This document shows positions 21,900 through 32,249 of a stretch of DNA of 64,000 bases, one piece after another. The position numbers and the translations under genes were made by a program. Within the stretch, counting starts at the first letter, position 1, and the number at the start of each line of letters is the position of its first letter. The stretch spans positions 22,254,491 to 22,318,490 of the forward strand of contig CM055075.1 in the NCBI GenBank assembly GCA_029204045.2, in the 5' to 3' direction. Origin of the DNA: Tillandsia leiboldiana. Taxonomy: Eukaryota; Streptophyta; Magnoliopsida; Poales; Bromeliaceae. The notes below the pieces were generated by a model. The model saw only the letters and a list, made by a program, of their open reading frames with translations. It did not search any database and was not told the DNA's origin.

Positions 21900-23900
21900 G
21901 ATTAAATGGTATCAGAGAGGTTCTTTCATCACAACAGTTAGTGCCGACATCCGTGGACAACCTCACATGTCGACATACGAATGCAATGGGTAAGGGGGGG
22001 GGGGCATAGGACTGTAGAACGTGAAGTGACCGATTGGTGGGAAACTGTTTGAGTCCCTTTCTCCTCACTTTTATGGTTGTTGTTAGTAGGGTAGTCTAAA
22101 GGTGACTCTTATGATGTGTGACAGACCTGGCCCCTACGAGATCATCGGCCGGGACTCAGAGTCAGTGTCCGACATCCACAAGATACCACACTTAGCTACG
22201 AATGAATGAATTGAATAAGGCATAGAAGCGTAGAACGCGAGTGATCGGGGGAGCGGGGAAAAGTATATGTCCCGTTTTCTAGATAGTTGGTTAGTGCTAT
22301 ACTAGCGGAGTCTAGAACTGATTTGTGGGGTGTGTGAGTACGGGTTAATTTTGTTTCTCGTTTTAGCTCGGTTGTCGCGTTATGTAGTCGTGTTGCTTGG
22401 GCTCGTGTAGTAGTGTTGTGTGGGGGTCTTGGGATTCCCCCTGGGTTGAGAAAAGAGACCACCGGACTAGCAAATCTTGTTCGTTTGGGCTTGATTCTTC
22501 CTTTGTTGAGCGGACCTAGAGCTTAAATACTCCTAGTGGGGAATGTGATCGTTGGTCTGGGGTACGCAGCTCGGCTCAGTGTATGGTGCTTGGAAGGGCA
22601 ATGGATTGGGACCGAGCGGTAGAGGTTAATCAGAGTGTCGCACCCCCTTGGGTGCCAAGACGGGAGTAGGACCGTGCTCCCTGGGTTTCGTCGCCAGCTC
22701 CCCATGACCAAGGCATAGTCTTGAGGTTTTGGGTTGCGAGTTTGTGATTGTGAAGCAGTACAGATCACGAGGGGCGCAAGGCCAGTGGGAACGCAAGTCG
22801 GACATGCTTGGCCACTTTTCCCATGTATTGGATTCCTGGCGTAATTAAGTTTCGGGGATGAAACTTCTTTTAAGGTGTGAGTGATGTAGCGCTCGAGAAA
22901 ATTCTAGTGTGCTTGCGGGCGAGGAAGCAGATCTAACCTTAGCGATTTGCAAGCCGGCGCGTGAATTGCACAGTTTCCGATGCACAATTCCGCCTTTCCG
23001 ATCCGATACCTGGGTATTTGGTTAGGAACGAGCCCTAGGGTGACTTGCGTTCACGAGAGAGCGCAGGGTATTGGCATAGGGGTTTGGAGCCCAGGTGTGT
23101 TTCACACAGTTGAGTCTCGTTGTTTCGGTTATTAGTCGTACGCACTCTGATTTTTGGGATCGTTGTTAGTGCAGGGTTAGCCGCGGCCAGGGTTTCGGCT
23201 GTGGGCTTGATGTTTCAATGGGGCCAGAGTGCTCGGATCAGTTACGGTGGTTAAGGGTAAATCACTGTTCTCTTCGTAATCGTCCAGCTGATGGCACAGC
23301 AGTAGATGACTGCTATTGTTGCACTAGCCTCACAGTTTGCTTAGAGGTTGAACAAGTTGCTGACCCTTCAGTGTCCCCGTGTCTTAATTCGTTGGCCTAT
23401 GGGCCCGATGGTAACCCTGTTTTGGGGCGGATGCAAATTGACCCCACCTTTTGCACAGGTTTTGTGGATCGACGTGGACTCGCCTAAGTGTTAGTCATGG
23501 CGATGTTTGTGACCGCGAGGCGGTAGTAATCCTCGATAAAGGTTATGTTTTGGCACTGAGATTGTGTTGGGAAGTATGTGATATACCTTCTGGTAGGAGT
23601 TGCGTCCCCAACTTGTTGTTGGCGACAACCTTTAGTGTTCCGCTGTTCTTTTGGTAAGCACGTTGGCTACAGGCAACGGACGGTCGAAAGAACTGAGGAA
23701 ATACTCTGCCCTATAATGAGGAGTACCAGATTGGGTCTAAATTAGTAGCCTTAGAGTTGTAGATACCTTGCGACTGACTTGTAGCCCTCGATTAAACTTT
23801 TTGAGCATTTTCATAGAGTACGACTTCAGGCTGTAAGCTCCGGGAATGAAACTTTTAAGTTGTAAGTTTCGGGGACGAAACTTCTTTAAGTTGTAAGTGA
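21900..23900 (+). other. L1 internal region, non-coding, with PBS
   Basis: The PBS TGGTATCAGAG is at 21907-21917, 7 nt after the LTR. No retroviral domain can be read in any frame. The motif TTTCGGGGAYGAAACTTCTTT followed by a GTGAGTGATGTA-like string occurs near 22850-22885 and again just before the 3' LTR (23868-23903), with a partial third copy at 23838-23860. The frame at 23218-23487 is open but unrecognised. Confidence 0.65.
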
Positions 23901-26900
23901 TGTAAAAACTCAAAATATTTTATTTTAATAAATAGTCTAAAAGTAAATTTTGACCTGGTTTTTGAATTCAAAAGACCTATGTTGATTTATCTAGTCAGTT
24001 GCCAGTGTGCGAGTTGCACGTTTTACGAGATAAAAAGGCTACTTTCCAATCCGAACATGATCTTGGAAATCCGAGTTGACCGTTGCGATCGTCTCGTCGA
24101 ACTGAGCGAGATTCATATTCAGCACTTTTCGATCTGACGGTCGGATCTTCCAGAAATCGATAAGAAGCGAGTAAATAAACGCAATCATTGTGACAGTGCC
24201 TGTGCACAGTGTCACTTAAGTGGCCACTGTAGATGAACAGTAAACCTCAATTTCGGGACTACGGCGGTTGCAACGCTGACTGATTCACTGTTCGGAACCC
24301 AAACATAGTGATTCAGGTAGTCGTTTTGATCCGTTTCGACGTTCTGAACACAATGGCACCGACGGAATTTCCGTCTGGCGACCCTAAGGCGTCGTGACGC
24401 GTGCCGAACTGTATAATTTACAGTATAGGATGGAATTTAAAAATTCTGGAGCGAAATTTGAACGAACCAAAGTCGCTACCTGATAGGTTTCGTCGAGCCG
24501 GACGTCGTGGCGGTGTCAATTTCAGTTTGACCGTCCGGTTGTCTCGAAAGGCGTGAAATACGGCTAAAATACAGCTTTTTACACAATGGTCCCTAGATTT
24601 GTTGCCTCGGAAAGCGTGCCACTCATGGGAGAGGGACCTAGATGTGAACAAAAGCCACGGTGAGGGTCTGAACCCAAATACCAAGTGTAGAGGGACTACC
24701 TTGTAATTGTAGCAAAACCCTATATAATCTTGCCACTCGAGCTAGGGTTTTCGAAAACCCTCGTGGCCCTCCGCCCTTAGCCGCACACTCCAACAGAACC
24801 CTCTCCTCTCTCTCTCTCTGCGCACTCCACGCAACCGAAGCTTCGCACCGGCCGCCACCACGTCGCCGGAGAAAAGATCAAGAATCACCTTGATCGCGGG
24901 TGACTTGGAGTGAAGGTGCTCGGGGGTGTCTTAGGTCGATCAATAACTCATCTGAGGACTCCCCTGTGATGCCGCAACCAAGCTGCGTTGGACCCAGCCC
25001 TAGTCGCCGCCGAACGCCGTTGAGTGAGACGACCTCCTCCTTCCAAACTCCGGCGAAGAGAAAGGTTGGAAAAGACTTTAAACTTTTGGGTTTTTGATCC
25101 TTGAGAAGTCTTCCTGACGTCGAGGGGATCCTCCCTACGCAACCCGAGCCCTCGCCGCCGTCCCCGTTGCCGGCAAAGGCTAGGTTCACCGGAAATTATC
25201 GTTTTCCGACGAACTCGGTTTCCGATTTTTCCAACCTTTGAACCTCGGATCAGAGCCGTTGATCCTCTTCTCCTTGGTGACTGCTCACTACGCGCGAAGT
25301 TTCAAGATGATCGGGTGAGTGGTTAAGCGCCGGCGGAAGCCCTAGAACCCGGTTTTCTCCACCTTCGGCCGATCACGGCCGTCCGGCGCCGTCGCGGCCT
25401 TCCGACGCCGGCCACCTCTGCTCCGAGACTCCTGGCACCGAGTGGAACCTTTTGGTCCAAGTCCCACCGGCCAGAACCTAGCCGGCCGGAATCCGCCATT
25501 AAAGCTCCTCCGAGCTTGCCCGAGCTCCTCCTCCGCCGCCCACGCCGCCGCCGCCTCCAGTCGCCCGGAAACCACTCAGGTAGGCTCCTCTGATCCTCTA
25601 GAGTCTTTCCATCGTGTTGCATGAGGATCTTGACGTCGGGTTTCTTGCCACCACAGTTGCACCCGAATTTGCCTTCAAGTTTAGCTCCGGCGATCCCCGG
25701 CGACTCGGGACTCCCGGCAACCATCCAGGTAAGACCTAGATGACCTCCTCTCGCTCCCCATTGTTTTAGGTTGGGTCAAAGGGCCCGGGTTCCATGGACT
25801 TAATTCTTGCACCCGATATCACTACTACGGGCTTAGCTCCGCCGCCGCCGCCTCCGGCCGCCGGGCTCGACCCCGCTTGCACTAAACCTCTTCTGGGACA
25901 CCTCCTTAGCTGATGCTCACCTCTGGAGCAGGTCTGCACCTGTGTTGCTTCAAGAACACCCAACCCGAGCTGGGACCTTGTGGGTGGCTGCTCCTGCGGC
26001 CACTGCTCCGGCCAACCTCCGGCAAGCCCCGGTGAGCCCCGTTGTACCTGGTCCATGCTGACCACCATGCTCTGGCTAACTCTCCGTGTTGGTCACGTAT
26101 TAATTAAGTTTTAGCATAGTGGCTTGTTGGGCTTAGTGATTGTTGGGCCAACTTTGCCCTCGGGATCCGTGGCAGTCCAAACTTGTAAGCACGGCCTGGG
26201 TCTCGCCGTAATGAACACGCTGAAACTTACGGCGTCAATTTTGGACCCCCGGATTTCAAGAACGAGTCGAAACGGATAATAAAATAGATAATAATGCGAA
26301 TTGAAATATACTACGGACCTAATTGCAAATTAGACACACAGGCTGACTTTAGACAGTGTTTTCTTACACCACTAGACACTTTGTTAGAGTCCCGTGGACT
26401 CTCGCTAATCGGAATTGGTTTGTATTCAATAAAATCGACGACATTGCTCCTTATTAGCATCGCATTACTGTTGTGTCATCGGGATGGTTTGTGTGAGTCT
26501 ATTACTGATTCTAGCCCTTGTTCAGGGCCCAGTTGTTCAGCGCCAGCCTCCCGGCAGTCTAGCGGGAGTTCGGGATCGGCCTACATTCAGGTGGGTTTTA
26601 TTTCCTTGGTTCTAGCATCTAACTCTATCATATTGGACGGGGGCAATTCTAAGTATACTGGGGTTAAATATTGATGGGTGATGCTTATGCATGTTAATGG
26701 GTTTCGTCATAATGTTTAGCGTCGGTTTTTCCGACGGTCGCTTTCCTTTTGATTATACATGATAGCGGGTTACTTTCGATCGCATATGTTACGGTTTTAC
26801 TTTGAGCATACATGTTGCCGTTTTACTTTTGTTATATATATTATGATGCTGACATGATGATGGTTATGGTTACTTGGCTCGAGGCTGTCACACGCGCACC

Positions 26901-27898
26901 CGCGGTTTGGCCACCGCAAAGGGTGCGCTTTTCCGGAAAAGTGGTCTATGACCCGTGTATACCCACGAGGTGACGTAGTGGGGCCCCTTATTAGTGGTGG
27001 GGTTGAGACGCCGAGGTGCGAGCGGTGCGACCCGTCGGTTTAGTTGTCCGGCGTGGTCGGGTTTCTCTGCAGGTACGGTGCGGGCCGTCGGTTTAGCTGT
27101 CCGACGTGCCCGGGTATTACAGGATGCAGGTGTACAGGTTGCCTTCCCTCCTTGGGAGGATGGTTGCTCCAGTTGTCTTCACGGTTTGTTTACTATATTC
27201 TCCTGCTTTACTATTCTGCGTCACTGACATCCCACTTCGTGACAGGGTCCGACGGGGGAGAGGGTAGGCGTGGTGAGGACGGGACAGGAGCAGCTGGGTC
27301 GCTGGGGACCCTGGACTGTATTTATTCTTTTATTCTCGCTTTTCATTACTTTGTAGTTATGTGAGTGGTTCGCGATACCCTCGTGGGGTCGGCATGGATG
27401 TCGGTACGGGCTACATTTAGTGCCCCTGGTGGAATTTTTTCCCTTTTATTTCTATCGGCCATTTAAAATCAAAAAGACAGAAGCCAAAGAAAAGATTGCG
27501 AAAACCGTTTTTAACAATCTAAGTGTCGGTGGGCACTGGTTTCAAAACCCTGTGGATTTATGATTGCGAAAGGGATTTCAAAACTTGGTGTCGGGTGGGC
27601 ACCGCTTTCAAACCTTGTGGATTCATGCTAATTTCGAAACTAGCTTTCAAAATGTAAGCGCCGGGTAGGCGCTCTTTCAAACTGGGATTTTATCCTTTCC
27701 AAATTGACCGGCCATATGTTCTTCTGTTATTAGTTTAGAATGCTGGTTAATTGTTGTGTTGATTGGCTGTGTAGGTTGGAACATGTACTGAACGCTACGC
27801 CGTGCACGCACAGGGGAGACTCTGTCCGTTTGCAGAGTGATCCTGTATGTTGGGCGGGTCTGGGCACGTGCCGGGAAGAGGTGTTCTCTCTAAACAAG

Positions 27899-27943
<45 letters not shown>

Positions 27944-27999
27944 GTCAAACATTCGACCTTTTGAATCTTTCCTCGCTAAACCAACCCCGGGGCGTGACA
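23901..27999 (+). repeat. L1 3' LTR
   Basis: It is colinear with 17771-21899, ends GGGGCGTGACA and abuts GATCC. The oligo-A run is at 27899-27937. Frequent 1-base gains and losses in short homopolymers relative to both other copies suggest poor consensus near the contig end. Confidence 0.85.
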
Positions 28000-28794
28000 G
28001 ATCCTTGGAGATTCGAGCGGTTGTTGAAACGGAGTACTCGGAGGTACACAGATGAATTCCTGCACATCAGATAAACTAAAGAACCATTAGATGCATCATA
28101 ATATGGAAGTATTATTTTGAAAGATGCACTAGCGGAGAATCATCATCTAGAGAGATATCGAGGGTAGATTTTTCAGATTCAAAATGAGAAGCTTCATCTA
28201 CTTTAACATTTATAGATTCTAGATCGTCTTAGATTCAATGTTAAATACTCGTATGCTCTGCTATTCGTAGAATAAACCCAAAAGATCCACCTTCATCACT
28301 TCGAGATCGAACTTCCAAGATTTTCACGTCACGTAAGATGGTAACATCGACTCCCGCAATACAAGTACTTGGTATCCGGTTTTCTACTAACCACAGCTCA
28401 TATGGTGTATTCAAGGTTCCTGGGCGCAAATACACTCTGTAATGACATAGACAGCGGTGTTCACAGCTTCAGCCCAAAATGTAGCGGTAATTTCCGGCTA
28501 TAAGCATCACACGGCGCCATCTCTTGAAACAACCTGTTTTGCGCTCAACAACACCATTCTGCTGAGGTGTATAGGGTGCCGAGAATTCATGTTTAATGCC
28601 ATTTGAAGTACAAACGTCAATGAATTTTGAATGTATGAATTCTCCACCCCTATCACTTCTAACACGATGGATCATTTTCTCTTTTTCAAGCATAATACGA
28701 TGGCAAATCTCATGAAAAGAAAAAAGAAAAGTACCCAAAACGTAGAAAACATCAATTTCTCATCTCCAAAATGCTACCCAAGAAAACCGAAAAA
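28000..28794 (-). pseudogene. C4 integrase region, low-quality sequence at contig end
   Basis: On the minus strand this follows the C4 integrase at 54643-55432: RVRSDRGGEF, NGIKHEFSAPYTPQQNGVVERK and TLNTPYELW are all readable. The frame is broken repeatedly by one-base deletions, many in homopolymers, and the last roughly 60 bases before the gap diverge. It is most likely a second, error-rich reading of 54643-55432 and not an independent element. Confidence 0.75.
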
Positions 28795-28894
28795 NNNNNN
28801 NNNNNNNNNNNNNNNNNNNNNNNNNNNNNNNNNNNNNNNNNNNNNNNNNNNNNNNNNNNNNNNNNNNNNNNNNNNNNNNNNNNNNNNNNNNNNN
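28795..28894. other. Assembly gap (100 N)
   Basis: Exactly 100 N, a conventional placeholder for a gap of unknown size. Confidence 0.99.
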
Positions 28895-29326
28895 GGCTTT
28901 TACTCACATGCCTTTCTCAATGCATTCTCTGTTTTCAAAATCCTTATTCTAGCCGAGCTGACAAAGTCTTGTGGAGGTGCTTGCCTAGCAGCTGGTTGCT
29001 CAATGAGATTCCTTGTGCACTCCTCTTTTGCGAGCAACACTTTTTCTTCTTGTCTCCCAGAAGTTTCTTCCATTGGAGCTTTGCCTTTCTCAGCAGCAGT
29101 GGGCGGAGCCTTCGATGTTTTTCTGCAAGTCCTTTTTTCCCTTTGAAGCAGTCGGAACAGTCTTGCTTCAACTTTCAGTTCATCCCATTAATTGATTCCG
29201 TTTCAGATTCTGTATCGGAATCATCTTTACTTCTTCGCTTTCTTAGCCTTCTTAGCCCTCTTGGCTTGACGTGTCCTCTCGTATGTACCATAGCAGCAAG
29301 TAGGAAACAATCCAAGTGATCACCAT
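28895..29326 (-). pseudogene. 3' ORF of C3, damaged and truncated by the gap
   Basis: A hydrophobic leader frame starts at 29326 (MVITWIVSYLL) and lines up with MCFSWLILLLVS of C4. A 1-bp shift separates it from the MVHTR start at 29291, which C4 also has. The C3 frame then stops near 29178 and continues in other frames with only patches of similarity (a KGKK-type basic region). The sequence ends at the gap, so the conserved central domain is not seen. Confidence 0.55.
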
Positions 29327-29352
29327 TTTATTGTTTCTTGAGAAAAGAAATC

Positions 29353-29733
29353 CTGTGTGGAACAACTCAAGAACACGAGAAAATTGTTAATTTTCAAAAA
29401 TTTGAAAAATTGTACCCAAACAATCATAATCATGTAGAGAGACTAAGAATCAAATTAGTTTGCAAAAGGACTTTTAAAAATAGATCAATTGCATGATTTT
29501 CGAAAATCCTTATTATATGCCCTAAAACCGAAATTTTAGAAATCGAAGCCTAAAAATCCGTTAATCAGGAGAATACCTAGCATATAATCAAAACTAATCT
29601 ACCCAGAGTTCTTATTTCAAAAGAAATTTGATCAAAAACCATCCACAAACAAAGTTGATCCAAGAAATTCATCACGTTTGAGGAGAAAAGAGAAAAACGG
29701 TGAAAAACCGAGATTTTGATCAATAAAACTTAC
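29353..29733 (-). other. Predicted leader intron of the C3 3' ORF
   Basis: Donor CCAA/GTAAGT and acceptor CCACACAG match the position and length (381 bp) of the C4 intron at 14538-14917. Confidence 0.55.
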
Positions 29734-29847
29734 TTGGAGTTGAAGAACTTGAGTTTGAAAGCTTCCAGGAAGGATGAAATCTAGAGAGAGAGGCTCTGGA
29801 AACTTGGAACAAAAGATTGGAGTAAAAAAAATCAAAACCCTTTGTTC

Positions 29848-30020
29848 TTTATAAAACCCTAGCCGCGATCCGGATCAGTTCATGATTGCGATCCGGATCG
29901 GCTACCCGCAGTGAGAAACTGCGTTCGGGATCCGGATCGCAGGTCCAATCCGGATCGTCAGCCCGCAGAAGAATACCTGCGTTCGGGATCCGGATCATCT
30001 TGCCCGATCCGGATCGGCTC
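29848..30020 (-). promoter_or_regulatory. Internal promoter-like block of C3
   Basis: Six ATCCGGATC palindromes (about 29867-30020) are followed on the minus strand by TTTTATAAAG (29856-29847). Order and spacing are as in C4. Confidence 0.6.
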
Positions 30021-30953
30021 CACTTTTTCTTTAGAAAATTTCAGAGAAATTCAAGAAAAACCAGAAAAAGATTGTAAGCACAAATGTGTATCAACTTTAA
30101 ACAGAAATCATCGTTTCATACAACAAGAATTAGATTATGCCAAATCTATCAATAATATCCAAAAATGAAACGAGAATTTACAAAAATTAAATCCCTTAAA
30201 GTTGAACACCTTCAATTACATCTAACTTGATCTTATGAGTAATGCCTTTATCAAATCATCAATTCAGTAAAGAAAATGAAATACAAAGATCAATAGATGT
30301 TTGAAATCCCAAATATAGTAGATAATGTATCTAGACAATCTGTTGAAGAGAGTGGCTCTTTGAGCATCTTTCTTTAAAAACCCACCTTATACCAACCTTG
30401 AAATTTGACGGAGTCAAGTATTTCAACATGCATTTTACTTAATCAAAATTTGAACAACCATGCTTGGTATACATGTGGTAGCTGCACACAATACTCGGAC
30501 GACCGAGGTGGTAGCTCTTTCCTCCATGTGGTGGTAGTTTTCACACTCCTCATTGGGATGTAACTCTTTCCACATCTTTTGAGCATTTTACATTTCTTTG
30601 ACTCCCCCTCAATTGGCTATCAATTATTTAAGATATAAAGTATTCAACCAAAAATTAATCTCGATTTCATACTCGACTAAACAGTTAAATAAGATAATGA
30701 CTATACCAAGAGATCATTGAGAGAGAGAAATTGACTTTGATCACTCAGAAGATGATTTAATTAACATAAATGATCATTGCAACAGTGAAATATTATGATG
30801 GCGAAAGCATAATAAATTTCTAAATGTGCGAAAAGATGCAATTAAAGTCAATTATGATCTATGCTCAATTAATGTCCTATGTACAGACATAGATAATGAA
30901 CAAAACAAAATAAAGACAAAACCTATCCTAAGCAAAGGTTTCAAAAAAGAAGT

Positions 30954-32249
30954 TTATTTCAAGGAAAGCATTCCAATTGCTTTTCGCAAATGAATAAAAC
31001 GTTTTTGATCCAAAGGTTTTGTTAGAATGTCAGCTAATTGATCCTTAGTTGAAATATATGAAAGTTGAAGAGTATTTGATTCAACTAGCTCTCTAAGAAA
31101 ATGATATCTAAGTTCAATATGTTTTGTTCTAGAGTGCAACACAGGGTTTTTAGAAATGTTGATTGCACTTGTGTTGTCACAAAGAATTGTTACCGAAGAT
31201 GCTGAAATTCGGAAGTCGCTCAATACGCTTTTCATCCAAATGAGTTGAGTTGAGCAACTTCCAGCTGAAATGTATTCCGCTTCGGCAGTCGAGAGTGCTA
31301 TGCAATTCTGCTTTTTACTGTGCCATGCAACAAGGCAATGGCCGAGATAGAAGCATGCACCACTCGTGCTTTTCCGATCATCCACTGATCCTGCCCAATC
31401 GGCATCTGAGTATCCAACAATATCCAAACTTGTTCCCATAGGATACCAAATTCCGAAATTAATTGATCCTTTGATATACCGGATGATCCTTTTCACCGCT
31501 TTCAAGTGAACCTCCTTTGGTGCAGATTGATATCTCGCGCAGATCCCAACACCAAAAGATATATCCGGGCGACTAGCCGTGAGGTAAAGTAGACTTCCAA
31601 TCATCCTTCGATACAGTTTCTCGTCTACATTCTCACTTTGTGATTCACTTCCAAGTCCCTTGTGGCTAGTTCCCATTGGAGTCGGAAAATCCTTCGAATT
31701 TTCAAGATCAAACTTTTTAACCAACTCCATTGCATACTTGGATTGACTCAAGTGAATACCTTCATCATTTTGTTTAATTTGCAATCCAAGGAAGTAAGTC
31801 AATTCGCCCATCATGGACATCTCAAATTCGCCTTCCATGGTCTCCGCGAATTTAGAAGCATCATTATCTCTTGTTGCGCCAAATACTATGTCATCGACAT
31901 ATATTTGTGCTACAATGAAATTGTTTTGATAATGCTTCACAAAGAGAGTCCTGTCAGCTCCCCCTCGAGTATAGCCCTTCTCCAAAAGGTGCTTTGTCAA
32001 CCTTTCGTACCATGCTCGCGGTGCTTGTTTCAGACCGTAAAGAGCCTTTTTCAAACGAAAAACATGGTTAGGTTGTTTATGGTCTACAAAACCTTTCGGT
32101 TGAGCCACATAAACTTCCTCATTTAAAAACCCATTTAGAAGTGCGCTCTTAACGTCCATTTGAAATAATTTGATTTTAAAATGACAAGCAATAGCAAACA
32201 GTATACGAATGGACTCGAGTCTAGCTACAGGGGGCGAATGTTTCGTCAA
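30954..32249 (-). pseudogene. C3 reverse transcriptase and RNase H
   Basis: The palm motif FQMDVKSALLNG lies near residue 29 of this 431-residue frame, the catalytic YVDD at about 117-120 and RNase H (YSDADWAGS to DQLADILTKPL) in the C-terminal 170 residues. All catalytic motifs are present. It is out of frame with the upstream part of pol because of one extra G in a G run at about 32230-32234, where C4 has four Gs. In a region with homopolymer errors this could be a consensus mistake and not a real mutation. Confidence 0.9.

Larger units (their letters stand above)
17771..27999 (+). mobile_element. L1: non-autonomous LTR element with 4.1-kb LTRs (LARD-like), inserted in C4
   Basis: LTRs are 17771-21899 (4129 bp) and 23901-27999 (4099 bp), both running from TGTAAAAACTC to a GTGACA-type end, with a 2.0-kb internal region. 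A perfect 5-bp target duplication GATCC lies at 17766-17770 and 28000-28004. No gag or pol was found. The Met-type PBS and the TTTCGGGGACGAAAC-type motif before the 3' LTR suggest a Ty3/gypsy Tekay/Del-like parent, as in the rice Dasheng/RIRE2 pair. Many differences between the LTRs are single-base homopolymer indels, more likely consensus error than age. Confidence 0.85.

Noticed and set aside
23218..23487. 89-residue frame in the L1 interior as a possible gag remnant
   Set aside because: No zinc knuckle, protease or capsid pattern can be read.
27899..27937. Oligo-A run (also 21791-21830 and the reverse at 55498-55537) as a poly(A) tail of a retroposed insertion
   Set aside because: It occurs at the same place in all copies of the L1 LTR, so it is part of the LTR, with no target duplication around it.
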